Assembly: GCF_000938265.1 (NCBI RefSeq)
Contig: NZ_JYFC01000001.1
Location: 620,001-684,000 of the forward strand
From: Agreia bicolorata
GTDB lineage: Bacteria > Actinomycetota > Actinomycetes > Actinomycetales > Microbacteriaceae
Direction: 5' to 3'
DNA length: 64,000 bases
Shown here: piece by piece, positions 43,393 through 51,376 of the stretch
How positions within the stretch are numbered: the stretch's first letter is position 1
How the letters are laid out: every line of letters starts with the position of its first letter
The notes under the pieces: model-generated
Told to the model about the DNA's origin: nothing
Seen by the model: only the letters and a program-made list of their open reading frames with translations
Database searches by the model: none
Translations under genes and position numbers: made by a program

Positions 43393-45927
43393 ATGGCATC
43401 CCTTCTCTACCGACTCGGTCGGTTCTCCGCCCGACGAGCCTGGCTCGTCATCGTTGCATGGGTGGTGATCCTCGGACTCGCGGGCGGCGCCTTCGCGCTC
43501 TTCGGAGGCACCCTCACCTCAGCCGTGAGCATTCCGGGCACGGCCACGCAGAAGGTCAGCGACGAACTCGCAGAGAAGTTCCCCGCTGCCAGCGGTGGGC
43601 GTGGCACGGTGGTCTTCACCACCACCGATGATTCGGCGTTCACCGACGCTCAGAAGACCGCCATCGGCACGCTTCTGAACGACGCGACAAAGCTCGACGA
43701 TGTGAAGGCGACGACGAACCCCTTCGACACCCAGGCGAAGATCGACAGCTCCGCCCAGCAGGTCATCGATGGGCGGCAGAAGATCGCCGACGCCACCGCG
43801 CAGCTCGAGCTGGGACAACAGCAGCTCGATGCGGCCAAGGCGCAGGCGGCGACAGGACAGCAGCAACTCGACGCCGCCAAGGCGCAGGCTGAGGCCGCAG
43901 GCCAGCTCGACGCCGCCCAGGCGCAGCTCGACGCGCAACAGGCTCAGATCGATGCCGGCAACGCCCAGATCGCGTCCCAGCAGGCGACGCTCGACTCGAA
44001 CCGAGCCGAGCTCGAGAAGCAGACCAAGACGCTCGAAGACGGCTCGCAGCTTCTCGACCTGTCCGCCAATATTCGGCAGGTCTCATCAGACGGCACCACC
44101 GCCGTAGGCACCGTGCAGTTCGACAAGTCACTCAACCTCGTTCCAGCCGAAGCGAAAGAGGCCGTCGTCGCGGCCATGAACGATGCGAAGATCGACGGCG
44201 TTTCAGTCGAGGTATCGAACGACATCGCGGCAACCATCCCCGAGGTTCTCGGCCCGGGTGAGATCGCCGGTGTCATCTTCGCCGCCATCGTGCTGTTTGT
44301 GATGCTGGGAACCCTGATCGGTGCGAGCCTTCCGTTGATCAACGCGATCATCGGAGTGGGCGTGGGTGTGCTCGTATCGCTCGCCCTGTCGGGCACCGTC
44401 ACGATGCTCTCCATCACGCCCGTGCTGGGTGTGATGCTCGGGCTCGCTGTCGGAATCGACTATTCGCTATTCATCCTCAACCGACACCGAACCCAACTGC
44501 GCTCGGGCCTCGAGCTGCAGGAATCCATCGGCCTGGCCAACGGAACCTCCGGCAACGCCGTGGTCTTTGCAGGCTCGACCGTGCTAATCGCGCTGCTCGC
44601 GCTCAACCTCACAGGGATCCCCTTCCTGGGACTCATGGGAACCGTGGGTGCGGTCTGTGTGTTCGTCGCCATCCTGATCGCGATCACCCTGACCCCGGCC
44701 TTCCTTCGGCTGGCCGGCATGCGCATCCTCAACAAGAAGGCCCGAGCCAAGGTCGGTCACGCCGATCACCAGGCTCGGGTTCCGAACAAGCCGATGAACA
44801 CCCTGCGTGCCGTGGTCACCGTGGTGGCCGGAATCGCCGTGCTGCTCGTTGTGGCACTGCCCGCGCTCTCGATGCGACTCGGCCTGCCGGCCGGCTCCTC
44901 CGAACCGGTCGACTCGAGCGCCTACAAGGCGTACAAGCTGGTAGACGACAAGTTCGGTGCCGGCGTCAATGGCCCGCTGATCGTCGTTGCCGACCTCGAC
45001 AAGGCGATCACAGACGATGAGCTTGTGAGCGAGCAGGCACGCATCGGCACCCTGCTGAAGGCCGAGAACGATGTCGTCGCCGTGGCCCCGATCGGTGCCA
45101 GCGACGACGACATGCTGCTGGCCTTCCAGGTCGTTCCCAAGGAGGGCCCCACCAGCGAGTCGACCGAGCAGCTGGTGCGCGACCTTCGAGGCCTCACCAT
45201 CGACGGTGTGGCAGAGCTCGGCGTCGCCGGCAACGCCTCGGGCAACATCGACGTGAGCGAGAAACTCGCCGATGCCCTACCGCTCTACCTGACGGTCGTT
45301 GTGGGACTCTCCCTGATCATCCTGATCCTCGTGTTCAGGTCGATTCTTGTGCCGATCACCGCGACGGCCGGCTTCGTGTTGTCTCTGTTCGCGGCATTCG
45401 GCGGCATCACGGCTGTCTTCCAGTGGGGCTGGCTGGGAGCCGTCTTCGGGGTGCACGATCCGGGCCCCATTCTGAGCTTCCTTCCGATCCTTGTGGTCGG
45501 GGTGCTGTTCGGGCTGGCGATGGACTACCAGCTGTTCCTGGTGAGCGGCATGCGCGAGTCGTATGCGCACGGCGCTCCGGCCCGACTGGCGGTTCAGCGT
45601 GGAGTTCACGCCGGACGCACGGTGGTCATAGCCGCCGCACTCATCATGATCAGTGTGTTCGGAGGCTTCGTCTTCTCCAACTCAGTCATGATCCAGTCGA
45701 TCGGCCTCGGCCTCGCCCTCGGTGTGCTGGTCGACGCGTTCGTGGTGCGACTGCTGATCATTCCTGCGGTGATGCACCTGCTCGGCAAGGCGGCCTGGTG
45801 GCTGCCGAAGTGGCTCGACCGCATCCTGCCCGATGTCGACGTCGAGGGTGCATCTCTTCAGCGCAAACACCCGGTCCAAGCTCACGGAGCCGCTGCTCCG
45901 GAGCACGCTGAGGCGGCCACCGCCTAG
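43393..45927 (+). CDS. MMPL/RND-family exporter with extracellular coiled coil
   Basis: An 844-residue membrane exporter with two MMPL halves. TM1 is at about 18-38. A first extracytoplasmic region contains a long Gln/Ala/Asp-rich coiled coil (about 115-222, with GQQQLDAAKAQA repeated at 141 and 155). A TM2-6 block (GVGVGVLVSLAL.., LGVMLGLAVGIDYSLFIL), a second extracytoplasmic region and a second TM block (VVGVLFGLAMDYQLFLVSGMRE) follow. The paired GIDYS and AMDYQ motifs hold the proton-relay Asp-Tyr residues of MmpL proteins. Substrates may be drugs or lipids. It is encoded after tetR. Confidence 0.9.
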   Translation: MASLLYRLGRFSARRAWLVIVAWVVILGLAGGAFALFGGTLTSAVSIPGTATQKVSDELAEKFPAASGGRGTVVFTTTDDSAFTDAQKTAIGTLLNDATKLDDVKATTNPFDTQAKIDSSAQQVIDGRQKIADATAQLELGQQQLDAAKAQAATGQQQLDAAKAQAEAAGQLDAAQAQLDAQQAQIDAGNAQIASQQATLDSNRAELEKQTKTLEDGSQLLDLSANIRQVSSDGTTAVGTVQFDKSLNLVPAEAKEAVVAAMNDAKIDGVSVEVSNDIAATIPEVLGPGEIAGVIFAAIVLFVMLGTLIGASLPLINAIIGVGVGVLVSLALSGTVTMLSITPVLGVMLGLAVGIDYSLFILNRHRTQLRSGLELQESIGLANGTSGNAVVFAGSTVLIALLALNLTGIPFLGLMGTVGAVCVFVAILIAITLTPAFLRLAGMRILNKKARAKVGHADHQARVPNKPMNTLRAVVTVVAGIAVLLVVALPALSMRLGLPAGSSEPVDSSAYKAYKLVDDKFGAGVNGPLIVVADLDKAITDDELVSEQARIGTLLKAENDVVAVAPIGASDDDMLLAFQVVPKEGPTSESTEQLVRDLRGLTIDGVAELGVAGNASGNIDVSEKLADALPLYLTVVVGLSLIILILVFRSILVPITATAGFVLSLFAAFGGITAVFQWGWLGAVFGVHDPGPILSFLPILVVGVLFGLAMDYQLFLVSGMRESYAHGAPARLAVQRGVHAGRTVVIAAALIMISVFGGFVFSNSVMIQSIGLGLALGVLVDAFVVRLLIIPAVMHLLGKAAWWLPKWLDRILPDVDVEGASLQRKHPVQAHGAAAPEHAEAATA

Positions 45928-45931
45928 CACC

Positions 45932-45990
45932 CCCACGAGAAAGCCCCGCCACCCGCCCTTATGGGCAGGGTGGCGGGGCTTTCTCGTGGG
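45932..45990. terminator. Strong terminator after MMPL exporter
   Basis: Very stable hairpin: CCACGAGAAAGCCCCGCC and complement on the outside, with an inner GCCC-TTAT-GGGC loop. Confidence 0.85.
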
Positions 45991-46032
45991 CACGGTAGAC
46001 CCTTCCATCAAACCTGGCGCTTGACACATTGC

Positions 46033-46038
46033 TAACCT
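46033..46038 (+). promoter_or_regulatory. -10 hexamer, probable leaderless start
   Basis: TAACCT ends six bases before the GTG at 46045, without a Shine-Dalgarno sequence between. Confidence 0.4.
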
Positions 46039-46044
46039 GAGCGT

Positions 46045-46788
46045 GTGCCCGCCTTTCCCGATCGACCCGCCACCGACGAGATCAGTGCGGCCCTGAGTTC
46101 TGTCGCCAGCGGCACCGCCGTCTCGGCGGTCGCCAAGCGTCTGCTCGATCTGTTCATGGGCGGAGACATCGCGCCCGGCACGCGGCTCCCGCCCGAACGA
46201 CAGCTTGCCGCGGCCCTCGGAATCGGTCGATCGGCCGTGCGCGAGGCACTCGCGGCGCTCGAGATCCTGGGCATCGTCGATGTGCGGCCCGGCAGCGGCA
46301 CGTATCTTCGCGGCTCCGTCTCGGAGCTGCTTCCCGAGACACTCAGCTGGGGACTCATGCTCGGCGAGCCGCGCACGCGCGAATTGATCGAGGTGCGCGG
46401 CGCACTCGAGGTCTTCGCCACAGAGCTCGCGGCACGCCGTATGCCCGACGAGGCGTTGACACGACTCGGTCAGCACCTCGCCGCGATGAAAGAAGCCGGC
46501 GACAATCACACGCGCTTCATCGAGGCAGACCTCAAGTTCCACCTCGAGATCGCGCGAGGCGTCGACAATTCGGTGCTCGTCACTCTGCTGCAGAGCATCC
46601 GTTCGCTTCTGCGCATCTGGGTCGAGCGAGGACTGCACGATTCGGGCGACGCCGACCAGGCCTACGACGAGCACGTCGCCGTGCATGAAGCGCTGCTCTC
46701 GCGCGACCCCGAGGCCGCGGCCTCGGCCATGCGCGCGCATATGGTGACGGCGACCGAGCGTCTGCTTCGAACTCTGCCGGCCGCCTGA
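46045..46788 (+). CDS. GntR/FadR-family transcriptional regulator
   Basis: A 247-residue FadR-subfamily regulator. The winged helix is GTRLPPERQLAAALGIGRSAVREALAALEILGIVDVRPGSGTYL (about 45-90), and a C-terminal FCD ligand domain (about 110-235) has metal-type His/Asp residues in DLKFHLEIARG and EHVAVHEALLSRD. Its stop overlaps the ATG of the cardiolipin synthase gene (TGATG), so the two are expressed together. The effector is unknown; FCD proteins usually sense organic acids. Confidence 0.88.
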   Translation: MPAFPDRPATDEISAALSSVASGTAVSAVAKRLLDLFMGGDIAPGTRLPPERQLAAALGIGRSAVREALAALEILGIVDVRPGSGTYLRGSVSELLPETLSWGLMLGEPRTRELIEVRGALEVFATELAARRMPDEALTRLGQHLAAMKEAGDNHTRFIEADLKFHLEIARGVDNSVLVTLLQSIRSLLRIWVERGLHDSGDADQAYDEHVAVHEALLSRDPEAAASAMRAHMVTATERLLRTLPAA

Positions 46789-48260
46789 TGGCACGAACGA
46801 CCTGGCGCTCGATTCTCAAGGTGTTTCCGACCATCATCCTGGTCGTCGATATCATCATCCGCATCGGCGCCGTCGTCACAGTTCCTCGCAACCGACGCCC
46901 CAGTTCGGCCATGGCCTGGCTTCTCGCCATCTTCATCTCGCCCATCCCCGGCAGCCTCCTCTACCTTCTGCTCGGAAGCTCACGGCTGCCGAAAGACCGA
47001 CGCGACAAACAGCGCGAAGTCAACGCGTTCATCCTCGACGCGGCGGAGCCCCTCGGCGGCGCCACGACGACAATCGCCGATCCCCCGTGGTTCGGTTCCG
47101 TCGTGCATCTCAACCGCACCCTGGGGGCGATGCCCCTCATCGCGGGCAACACGGCCACCTTGCTGCCCGACTACGAGGCGTCGATCCAAGCGATGACCGA
47201 CGCCGTCGCATCCGCAACCCAGTACGTGCACGTCGAGTTCTACATTCTGGGACGCGATGACACGACCGGTGGGTTTTTCGACGCCCTGAAGTCTGCTCAC
47301 GAGCGCGGCGTCACCGTGCGCGTGCTCTACGACCACTGGGCGACCATGCGCAACCCGCGGGGACGCTCCACACGCGCCTGGCTTCGCGAGAACGGTATCT
47401 CGTTCGAGGAGATGCTGCCGTTCCGGCCCTGGCAGGGAAACTGGCGTCGGCCAGACCTGCGCAATCACCGCAAGATCGTGGTCGTCGACGGCCACATCGC
47501 GTTCACGGGCTCGCAGAACATGATCGACGCCAGCTACAACAAGCGCGGCAACATCCGCCGCGGTCTCAAGTGGAAAGACCTGATGGTGCGGCTCGAGGGC
47601 CCGGCCGCCCTCGGTCTGGATGCGCTGTTCGTGACCGACTGGTACAGCGAGACGGGCGACATCGTCGAGGCCGACGACTCACGAGCCACGCCGGTGACGT
47701 CGCCCGACAGCATCGAATGCCAGGTCGTTCCGAGCGGACCGGGATTCGACGGCGAGAACAACCTGCGCCTCTTCAATGCCCTCGTCTATGGCGCGCAGGA
47801 GCGCCTGATCATCGCGAGCCCCTACTTCGTGCCCGACGATTCGATGCTCTACGCCATCACCACCGCCGCCGAACGCGGCGTCGACGTGCAACTCTTCGCC
47901 TGCGCCGTGGCAGACCAGTACGTGGTCTACCACGCCCAGCGCTCGTACTACGAGACGCTGCTGCGCTCCGGCGTGCGCATCTTCCTCTACCAGGAGCCGA
48001 CCGTGCTGCACTCGAAGCACTTCACTGTTGACGACGACGTGGCCGTGGTGGGCTCGAGCAACATGGATATGCGCTCGTTCAGTCTGAACTTCGAAGTCTC
48101 GCTGATGGTGCGCAGCGCCGCGTTCGTCGAACAGCTGCGCGACATTGAAGACGGCTACCGCGAGAAGTCGCGCGAGATCACGCTTGAGCAGTGGATCGCG
48201 CGCCCAGCCGTGGCCCAGGCTCTCGATACGGTCGCCCGCCTCACAGCGGCCGTGCAGTAG
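46788..48260 (+). CDS. cls: Cardiolipin synthase (phospholipase D family)
   Basis: A 490-residue membrane enzyme. Two N-terminal helices (about 8-28 and 38-60) precede two PLD domains with complete HKD motifs: NHRKIVVVDGHIAFTGSQN and LHSKHFTVDDDVAVVGSSNMD. The linking segment YVHVEFYILGRDD is typical of the family. It condenses two phosphatidylglycerols to cardiolipin and glycerol. The start overlaps the FadR-type regulator stop. Many actinobacteria use a CDP-alcohol-type enzyme instead, so this may be an additional PLD-type activity. Confidence 0.9.
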   Translation: MARTTWRSILKVFPTIILVVDIIIRIGAVVTVPRNRRPSSAMAWLLAIFISPIPGSLLYLLLGSSRLPKDRRDKQREVNAFILDAAEPLGGATTTIADPPWFGSVVHLNRTLGAMPLIAGNTATLLPDYEASIQAMTDAVASATQYVHVEFYILGRDDTTGGFFDALKSAHERGVTVRVLYDHWATMRNPRGRSTRAWLRENGISFEEMLPFRPWQGNWRRPDLRNHRKIVVVDGHIAFTGSQNMIDASYNKRGNIRRGLKWKDLMVRLEGPAALGLDALFVTDWYSETGDIVEADDSRATPVTSPDSIECQVVPSGPGFDGENNLRLFNALVYGAQERLIIASPYFVPDDSMLYAITTAAERGVDVQLFACAVADQYVVYHAQRSYYETLLRSGVRIFLYQEPTVLHSKHFTVDDDVAVVGSSNMDMRSFSLNFEVSLMVRSAAFVEQLRDIEDGYREKSREITLEQWIARPAVAQALDTVARLTAAVQ

Positions 48261-48269
48261 GGCGCCGAA

Positions 48270-49841
48270 TCAGTTCAGCGGGCCGAGCCGCGACTCGGCC
48301 GCGTCGCGTACCGCTCCGCGTCGAACGAGGGATGCGACGGCCTCGATCTCGGGTGACAGAAAGCGGTCGGGCCCGGGCCCCTCGACCTCGCCGCGCACGA
48401 GGTCGACCACGGCGGCAGAGCCTGCACTGGGCTTGAGTGGCGCGCGTAGGTCGAGTGCTCGCGACGCCGTCATGACCTCGATGGCGACCACGCGGCTCAG
48501 CCCGTCGATCGCGGTTCGAAGCTTGCGTGCCCCCGCCCAGCCCATCGACACGTGATCCTCCTGCATCGCCGACGAGGGAATCGAATCGACCGACGACGGC
48601 ACGGCGAGGCGCTTGAGTTCGGAGACGATGCCCGCTGCCGTGTACTGCGCGATCATAAGTCCGCTGTCGACTCCCGCGTCGTGGGCGAGGAACGCGGGGA
48701 GTCCGTGGCTTCTGGCCGGGTCGAGCATACGGTCGGTGCGGCGCTCCGACATGCTTGCCACGTCTGCGACGACGATGGCCAGAAAATCGAGCACGTAGGC
48801 CACGGGCGCCCCGTGGAAGTTGCCGTTCGACTCGACCCGCCCGTCCACGGTGACAACAGGGTTGTCGACGGCCGAGGCGAGTTCTCGGCCTGCCACGAGC
48901 TCGGCGTGGTCGACCGTGTCTCGAGCGGCGCCGTGCACCTGCGGCGAACAGCGCAACGAATAGGCATCCTGCACGACCGTGTGGGTGGACGGCCGATGAC
49001 TCTCGACGATCGGCGACCCCGCGAGCATCGCGCGTAGATTCGACGCCGACAGAGCCTGGCCGTGCTGGGGACGCAGGGCCTGCAGATCGGCAGCGAACAC
49101 GGCGTCGGTGCCGAGCAGAGCTTCGACACTCATCGCTACCGCGATATCGGCGCTCGTCAGCAGCATCCGCAGGTCGTGGATGGCGAGGCTCAGCTGGCCG
49201 AGCATTCCGTCAGTGCCGTTGATCAAAGCGAGGCCCTCCTTCTCGGCGAGCACAACGGGCTCGATCCTCTCAGCTTTAAGGGCGTCGGCGGCGGCCATCG
49301 CCACGCCGTTCGCGTCGCGCACCTCGCCCTCCCCCATCAACGCGAGGGCGCAGTGCGCGAGAGGCGCCAGGTCGCCCGAGCAGCCGAGCGAGCCGTACTC
49401 GCGCACGATCGGGGTGATGCCTGCGTTCAGCAGTGCGACGTAGCTCTCGACGGTCGCGAGACGAATTCCGGTGCGCCCCGTGAGCAGGGTCGAAATGCGC
49501 AGCAGCATCAGGCTGCGAATCACCTCGCGCTCGACCTCGGGGCCCGAGCCCGCCGCGTGGGATCTTACGAGGCTGCGCTGCAGCTGTGCGCGCTGCTCGC
49601 CGGCGATGAAAGTCGAGGCGAGCGCACCGAAGCCGGTCGAGATGCCGTAGTGCGGCGCGGTGTCCGCGGCCAGCGCGTCGATGATGGCGCGACTCGTTTC
49701 GACCGCCTCACGAGCCTGGTCGTCGATCTCCACGCGGGCGTCGTGTCGCGCGACGGCAACGACGTCGCCGATGGCGAGGGGCCCCGTACCCACGCACACA
49801 ACGGTCGAGATCGGCTGTTCGGTCAGAGGCTGCGTGGTCAT
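48270..49841 (-). CDS. hutH: Histidine ammonia-lyase
   Basis: A 523-residue MIO-dependent lyase producing urocanate and ammonia from histidine. Tyr65 (HYGISTGFGALAS) is the expected catalytic base. The MIO site reads GSLGCSGDLAPLAH (150-163), i.e. Cys154-Ser155-Gly156 in place of the common Ala-Ser-Gly. Further motifs are LINGTDGMLGQL, QDAYSLRCSPQVHGA and SNGNFHGAPVAYVLD. No other hut genes are nearby. It is divergent from an IclR gene across a perfect palindrome, so it is probably controlled by that regulator. Confidence 0.93.
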   Translation of the reverse strand: MTTQPLTEQPISTVVCVGTGPLAIGDVVAVARHDARVEIDDQAREAVETSRAIIDALAADTAPHYGISTGFGALASTFIAGEQRAQLQRSLVRSHAAGSGPEVEREVIRSLMLLRISTLLTGRTGIRLATVESYVALLNAGITPIVREYGSLGCSGDLAPLAHCALALMGEGEVRDANGVAMAAADALKAERIEPVVLAEKEGLALINGTDGMLGQLSLAIHDLRMLLTSADIAVAMSVEALLGTDAVFAADLQALRPQHGQALSASNLRAMLAGSPIVESHRPSTHTVVQDAYSLRCSPQVHGAARDTVDHAELVAGRELASAVDNPVVTVDGRVESNGNFHGAPVAYVLDFLAIVVADVASMSERRTDRMLDPARSHGLPAFLAHDAGVDSGLMIAQYTAAGIVSELKRLAVPSSVDSIPSSAMQEDHVSMGWAGARKLRTAIDGLSRVVAIEVMTASRALDLRAPLKPSAGSAAVVDLVRGEVEGPGPDRFLSPEIEAVASLVRRGAVRDAAESRLGPLN

Positions 49842-49891
49842 GAGGCAAGTCGACCGCAGACGACCGGATGTTCGAGGGCCGAATCGAGCGA

Positions 49892-49915
49892 AACTGTCTC
49901 GTATACGAGACAGTT
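49892..49915. promoter_or_regulatory. 24-bp perfect palindrome, probable IclR operator
   Basis: Half-site AACTGTCTCGTA followed directly by its exact reverse complement. It is centred in the 78-base gap between hutH and iclR and ends four bases before the iclR ATG. Confidence 0.75.
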
Positions 49916-49919
49916 GGGT

Positions 49920-50702
49920 ATGACGATCGAGTCCGGAGTTCCCGCCGCTAGCGCGACATTACGCATTCTCAGCTACCTGTCCGCGCAGAGCCGACCCGTT
50001 CCTGCCGCCACTCTGGCCTCGAGCCTGTCGCTCCCCCGCTCATCGGTCTACAAGCTGCTGGGCGTGCTCGTGGATGCCGGATTCGTTCTGCACGTCGCCG
50101 AGACCCGGCGTTACGGCCTCGGAATCGCGGCATTCGAGCTGGGTTCGGGCTTCGCCAGACAGGAACCGTTGGCCCGACTGGGCCACCCGGTGCTGGCGCT
50201 TCTCGTCGACCGGATCGCCGAGAGCGCTCATCTCGCTGTGCCACACGGTCGCGACGTTCTCTACCTCATCGAAGAACGGGCTCCTCGCCGTCCGGCGCTC
50301 GTCAGCGACGTGGGCGTGCGGCTGCCGTCGCATCTCACGGCCAGCGGTATCGCCATGCTCGCCGCGATGCCCGCCGCCCAGGTGCGCGCCCTGTTTCCCG
50401 ATGCGTCGGCATTCACTCAGCGTGGCGAGGAGACCGGACCGCGGACATATGGCCGCCTCCGTCGCATCCTCACCGAAACCCGCACCCGCGGCTTCGCGGT
50501 CGAAGACCAGACGATCACCCCCGGGCTCGCCTCGATCGCGGTCGCGGTCATCGACCACGCGGGATGGCCCGCGTCGGCGATCGCGGTGACGTTCGAGCGC
50601 GGCGCGCACGACGAGCAGAGCCGCGCCCGACTCGCGGAGGAGACCACGAGGCACGCACGCGAACTGTCACGGCGCATCGGAGGAGCGCCTCCGTCGGGGT
50701 GA
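49920..50702 (+). CDS. IclR-family regulator, probable control of hutH
   Basis: A 260-residue IclR protein. The N-terminal winged helix is ASATLRILSYLSAQSRPVPAATLASSLSLPRSSVYKLLGVLVDAG (about 10-55), and the C-terminal effector domain runs through RLPSHLTASGIAMLAAMPAAQVRAL and VEDQTITPGLASIAVAVID. The ATG at 49920 is the first of the family-like sequence; the very long upstream frame is antisense to hutH. IclR-type HutR proteins regulate histidine use in corynebacteria, which supports the pairing. Confidence 0.87.
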   Translation: MTIESGVPAASATLRILSYLSAQSRPVPAATLASSLSLPRSSVYKLLGVLVDAGFVLHVAETRRYGLGIAAFELGSGFARQEPLARLGHPVLALLVDRIAESAHLAVPHGRDVLYLIEERAPRRPALVSDVGVRLPSHLTASGIAMLAAMPAAQVRALFPDASAFTQRGEETGPRTYGRLRRILTETRTRGFAVEDQTITPGLASIAVAVIDHAGWPASAIAVTFERGAHDEQSRARLAEETTRHARELSRRIGGAPPSG

Positions 50703-50717
50703 CGGCCGTCGCCGGGT

Positions 50718-51284
50718 CTACGACGAGGCGGTGCGCCGCATCCTGTCGAAGGTGTCGCGAAGCAGCGCGGCCAGAGGCTCGCTGTTCGGCGAGCTCAGCC
50801 AGCGGCCGATCGACACGCTGAAGACGGTGGCTGTGAGGTGCGCCGCGAGCATCGCGTCGACCGGATCGGTGCCGCGCTCTTCGAAGCCGCGTCGCAAGGA
50901 GTCGACCAGGGCGGCAGGCATGCGCAGCTGCCGTTCGCGCAGTCCGTCGTCGGACTGGATGATCTGATGGCGGGCGATGTAGTAGCTCTTCTCCCGCGAG
51001 AATTGTGCCGCCGCGACTGCGTCGAATCCGTCGGCGACGATCTGCATGGGGCCGAGCGATGCTGGAGCCTCGGCGATGATGCGCGCGGCCTGTTCCGGAA
51101 CGGCGTGCTCCTCGGCGAAGAGGGCGTCGCGCTTGTCAGCGAAGTGCCGGAAGAAGGTGCGCGTCGACAGTCCCGCGCGTTCCGCGATCTGGGGGACGGT
51201 CGTGGCCGCGAATCCCTGCTCGACGAAGAGCTCGAACGCTGCGCGCTCGAGCCGCCCACGCGCATCCGGTTGCCATCGTGCCAT
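50718..51284 (-). CDS. TetR-family transcriptional regulator
   Basis: A 188-residue TetR repressor: helix-turn-helix ELFVEQGFAATTVPQIAERAGLSTRTFFRHFADKRDALF (about 16-54), then an all-helical ligand domain. The ATG at 51284 has TACACT six bases upstream and no ribosome site; the longer frame to 51341 runs through the operators and is rejected. It is divergent from the MDR oxidoreductase with two matched palindromes between them. Confidence 0.88.
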   Translation of the reverse strand: MARWQPDARGRLERAAFELFVEQGFAATTVPQIAERAGLSTRTFFRHFADKRDALFAEEHAVPEQAARIIAEAPASLGPMQIVADGFDAVAAAQFSREKSYYIARHQIIQSDDGLRERQLRMPAALVDSLRRGFEERGTDPVDAMLAAHLTATVFSVSIGRWLSSPNSEPLAALLRDTFDRMRRTASS

Positions 51285-51290
51285 CACCCC

Positions 51291-51296
51291 AGTGTA
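51291..51296 (-). promoter_or_regulatory. -10 hexamer of tetR, probable leaderless start
   Basis: TACACT on the minus strand ends six bases before the ATG at 51284; the first operator palindrome begins one base further upstream. Confidence 0.45.
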
Positions 51297-51297
51297 G

Positions 51298-51348
51298 TGA
51301 TGGCAGGGCATGCCATCATGTGTATTCTGATGACACATCATGTCATTA
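51298..51348. promoter_or_regulatory. Twin TetR operators
   Basis: Two 21-base palindromes with the same form: TGATGGCA-N5-TGCCATCA (51298-51318, perfect) and TGATGACA-N5-TGTCATTA (51328-51348, one mismatch). Their starts are 30 bases apart, about three helical turns. Confidence 0.75.
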
Positions 51349-51376
51349 CTGACGCATCATGCAGAGGATTCCGCCC

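Noticed and set aside
46021-46026. Consensus -35 sequence TTGACA before the FadR-type gene
   Set aside because: Only six bases separate it from the likely -10 TAACCT, which is not a workable spacing.
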